Assembly: GCA_963816685.1 (NCBI GenBank)
Contig: CAWFMB010000008.1
Coordinates: 62,001 to 126,000 of the forward strand
Source of the DNA: CAVYUC01 sp963816685
GTDB lineage: Bacteria > Bacteroidota > Bacteroidia > Bacteroidales > Prolixibacteraceae
Length of the DNA: 64,000 nucleotides
Direction: 5' to 3'
The position numbers and the translations under genes were made by a program. Below, piece after piece: positions 63,980-64,000 of the stretch. Positions within the stretch are counted from its first letter, which is position 1, and every line of letters begins with the position of its first letter. A model generated the notes under the pieces. That model did no database searches and was not told the DNA's origin. It was given only the letters and a program-made list of their open reading frames with translations.

Positions 63980-64000
63980 ATGAATTTATATGTAATTGCA
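63980..64000 (+). CDS. Start of a gene running off the window (7 codons)
   Basis: ATG at 63980 with AGGA at 63974-63977 and the -7 candidate upstream. Only MNLYVIA is visible, so nothing can be said about the product. Confidence 0.35.

Overview
The window is a chromosomal segment of a Bacteroidota bacterium. The evidence is an SecD-SecF fusion, two proteins with type IX secretion (T9SS) C-terminal sorting domains, an S46 dipeptidyl-peptidase, a TatA with a long charged tail, promoter -7 boxes of the TAnnTTTG type, weak Shine-Dalgarno signals and an AT-rich base composition. A GH9 cellulase-like enzyme and the repeat content would fit a marine or sediment Bacteroidia lineage such as Marinilabiliales, but that placement is only a guess.

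Layout. 1-7 kb: end of secDF, tatA, a Na+/Ca2+ antiporter gene broken by a stop codon, lolD, a TIGR02757 gene, trmN6 and an FNR-like flavoprotein. 7-15.3 kb (minus strand): radC followed by a tightly overlapping cluster of two polysaccharide deacetylase-like genes, a FemAB-like acyltransferase, a DltA/NRPS-like adenylating enzyme, a GNAT, an acyl carrier protein and another acyltransferase-like gene, ending in upp. The two genes nearest radC carry four apparent frameshifts. 15.8-31 kb: housekeeping genes (rpsT, tRNA-Glu, lptB, tatC, recQ, ahcY, greA, a HIT gene with two compensating frameshifts, dnaE, trxA, a DUF58 gene, yifB/comM).

31-38.6 kb is an accessory zone. It starts with about 2.3 kb of interspersed repeats, hairpins and a long palindrome that enclose the 5' end of a lipoprotein gene. 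Two T9SS-sorted secreted proteins, a phosphatase-superfamily lipoprotein gene and a heavily decayed gene follow. 38.6-45.5 kb (minus strand) is a run of seven genes for exported proteins: OmpA-like, TapB-like, coiled coil, LRR, LpoB/FlgO-like, DUF4412-like and one unknown. It is followed by an orphan NarL-type regulator whose phospho-acceptor aspartate is replaced by glutamate, and by a GH9 gene. 48.4-64 kb returns to metabolism and envelope genes: ppa, a GntP/RidA/D-threonine aldolase-like/M19 dipeptidase operon, thyA-folA, an ion channel with a zinc ribbon, rnhA, an S46 peptidase, an M23 peptidase, dxr and rseP.

Long conserved genes (dnaE, recQ, secDF, the S46 peptidase) are intact, whereas single-base disruptions cluster in accessory genes. 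Real gene decay and assembly indels cannot be told apart from the sequence alone. The two loci most worth following up are the adenylation/ACP/deacetylase cluster and the seven-gene exported-protein cluster.
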